From CAYJEQ01 sp964369235 (lineage in GTDB: Bacteria; Bacillota; Clostridia; Oscillospirales; Ruminococcaceae), in contig CAYJEQ010000106.1 of assembly GCA_964369235.1 (NCBI GenBank), forward strand, positions 1-5,428: DNA of 5,428 nucleotides, written 5' to 3'. The notes beneath the pieces were generated by a model. The model saw only the letters and a program-made list of their open reading frames with translations, did not search any database and had not been told where the DNA came from. Position numbers and translations under genes: made by a program. This document shows positions 5,428-5,428 of this stretch, one piece after another (the first letter of the stretch is position 1; every line of letters begins with the position of its first letter).

Positions 5428-5428
5428 T

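Noticed and set aside
1..5428. Transposon or integrative element defined by the end repeats
   Set aside because: No transposase, integrase or other mobility gene lies between the repeats, the cargo is core metabolism and sporulation, and no flanking sequence is available to show a target duplication.

Overview
The window is AT-rich DNA from an endospore-forming low-GC Firmicute (Bacillota), most likely a member of the Clostridia. The best evidence is a complete spoIIE gene, which is confined to endospore formers. Strong AAAGGAG-type ribosome binding sites, sigma-A-like promoters and hairpin-plus-T-tract terminators fit this. I cannot name the genus.

Layout: (1) Positions 1-55 are one copy of a 55-bp repeat whose exact inverted copy lies at 5373-5427, so the window is bounded by inverted repeats. 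(2) 157-1044 (+) encodes a DgkB/YegS-type diacylglycerol (lipid) kinase. (3) 1045-1503 is a convergent intergenic region packed with structure: two mutually exclusive hairpins, a composite heptamer-based repeat of about 180 bp with inverted arms, a perfect 17-bp stem, a bidirectional terminator and a GC-rich 14-bp stem. (4) 1504-2361 (-) encodes a class II fructose-bisphosphate aldolase with a near-consensus sigma-A promoter. (5) 2362-2909 is a very AT-rich divergent promoter region; its right end has a Spo0A-box-like site about 21 bp upstream of a TATAAT, the arrangement expected at a Spo0A-activated sporulation promoter. (6) 2910-5246 (+) encodes the membrane phosphatase SpoIIE, closed by a strong terminator. 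(7) The right-hand 55-bp repeat ends the window.

The three genes appear to be separate single-gene transcription units: lipid phosphorylation, glycolysis/gluconeogenesis, and activation of sigma-F in the forespore. Nothing in the sequence links them in one pathway. I see no defence system, phage module, CRISPR array, tRNA or rRNA. The coding content is ordinary; the unusual signals are in the non-coding DNA, chiefly the heptamer/hairpin repeat at 1151-1332 and the inverted repeats at the window ends. The latter may reflect assembly breaks at a dispersed repeat rather than a mobile element.
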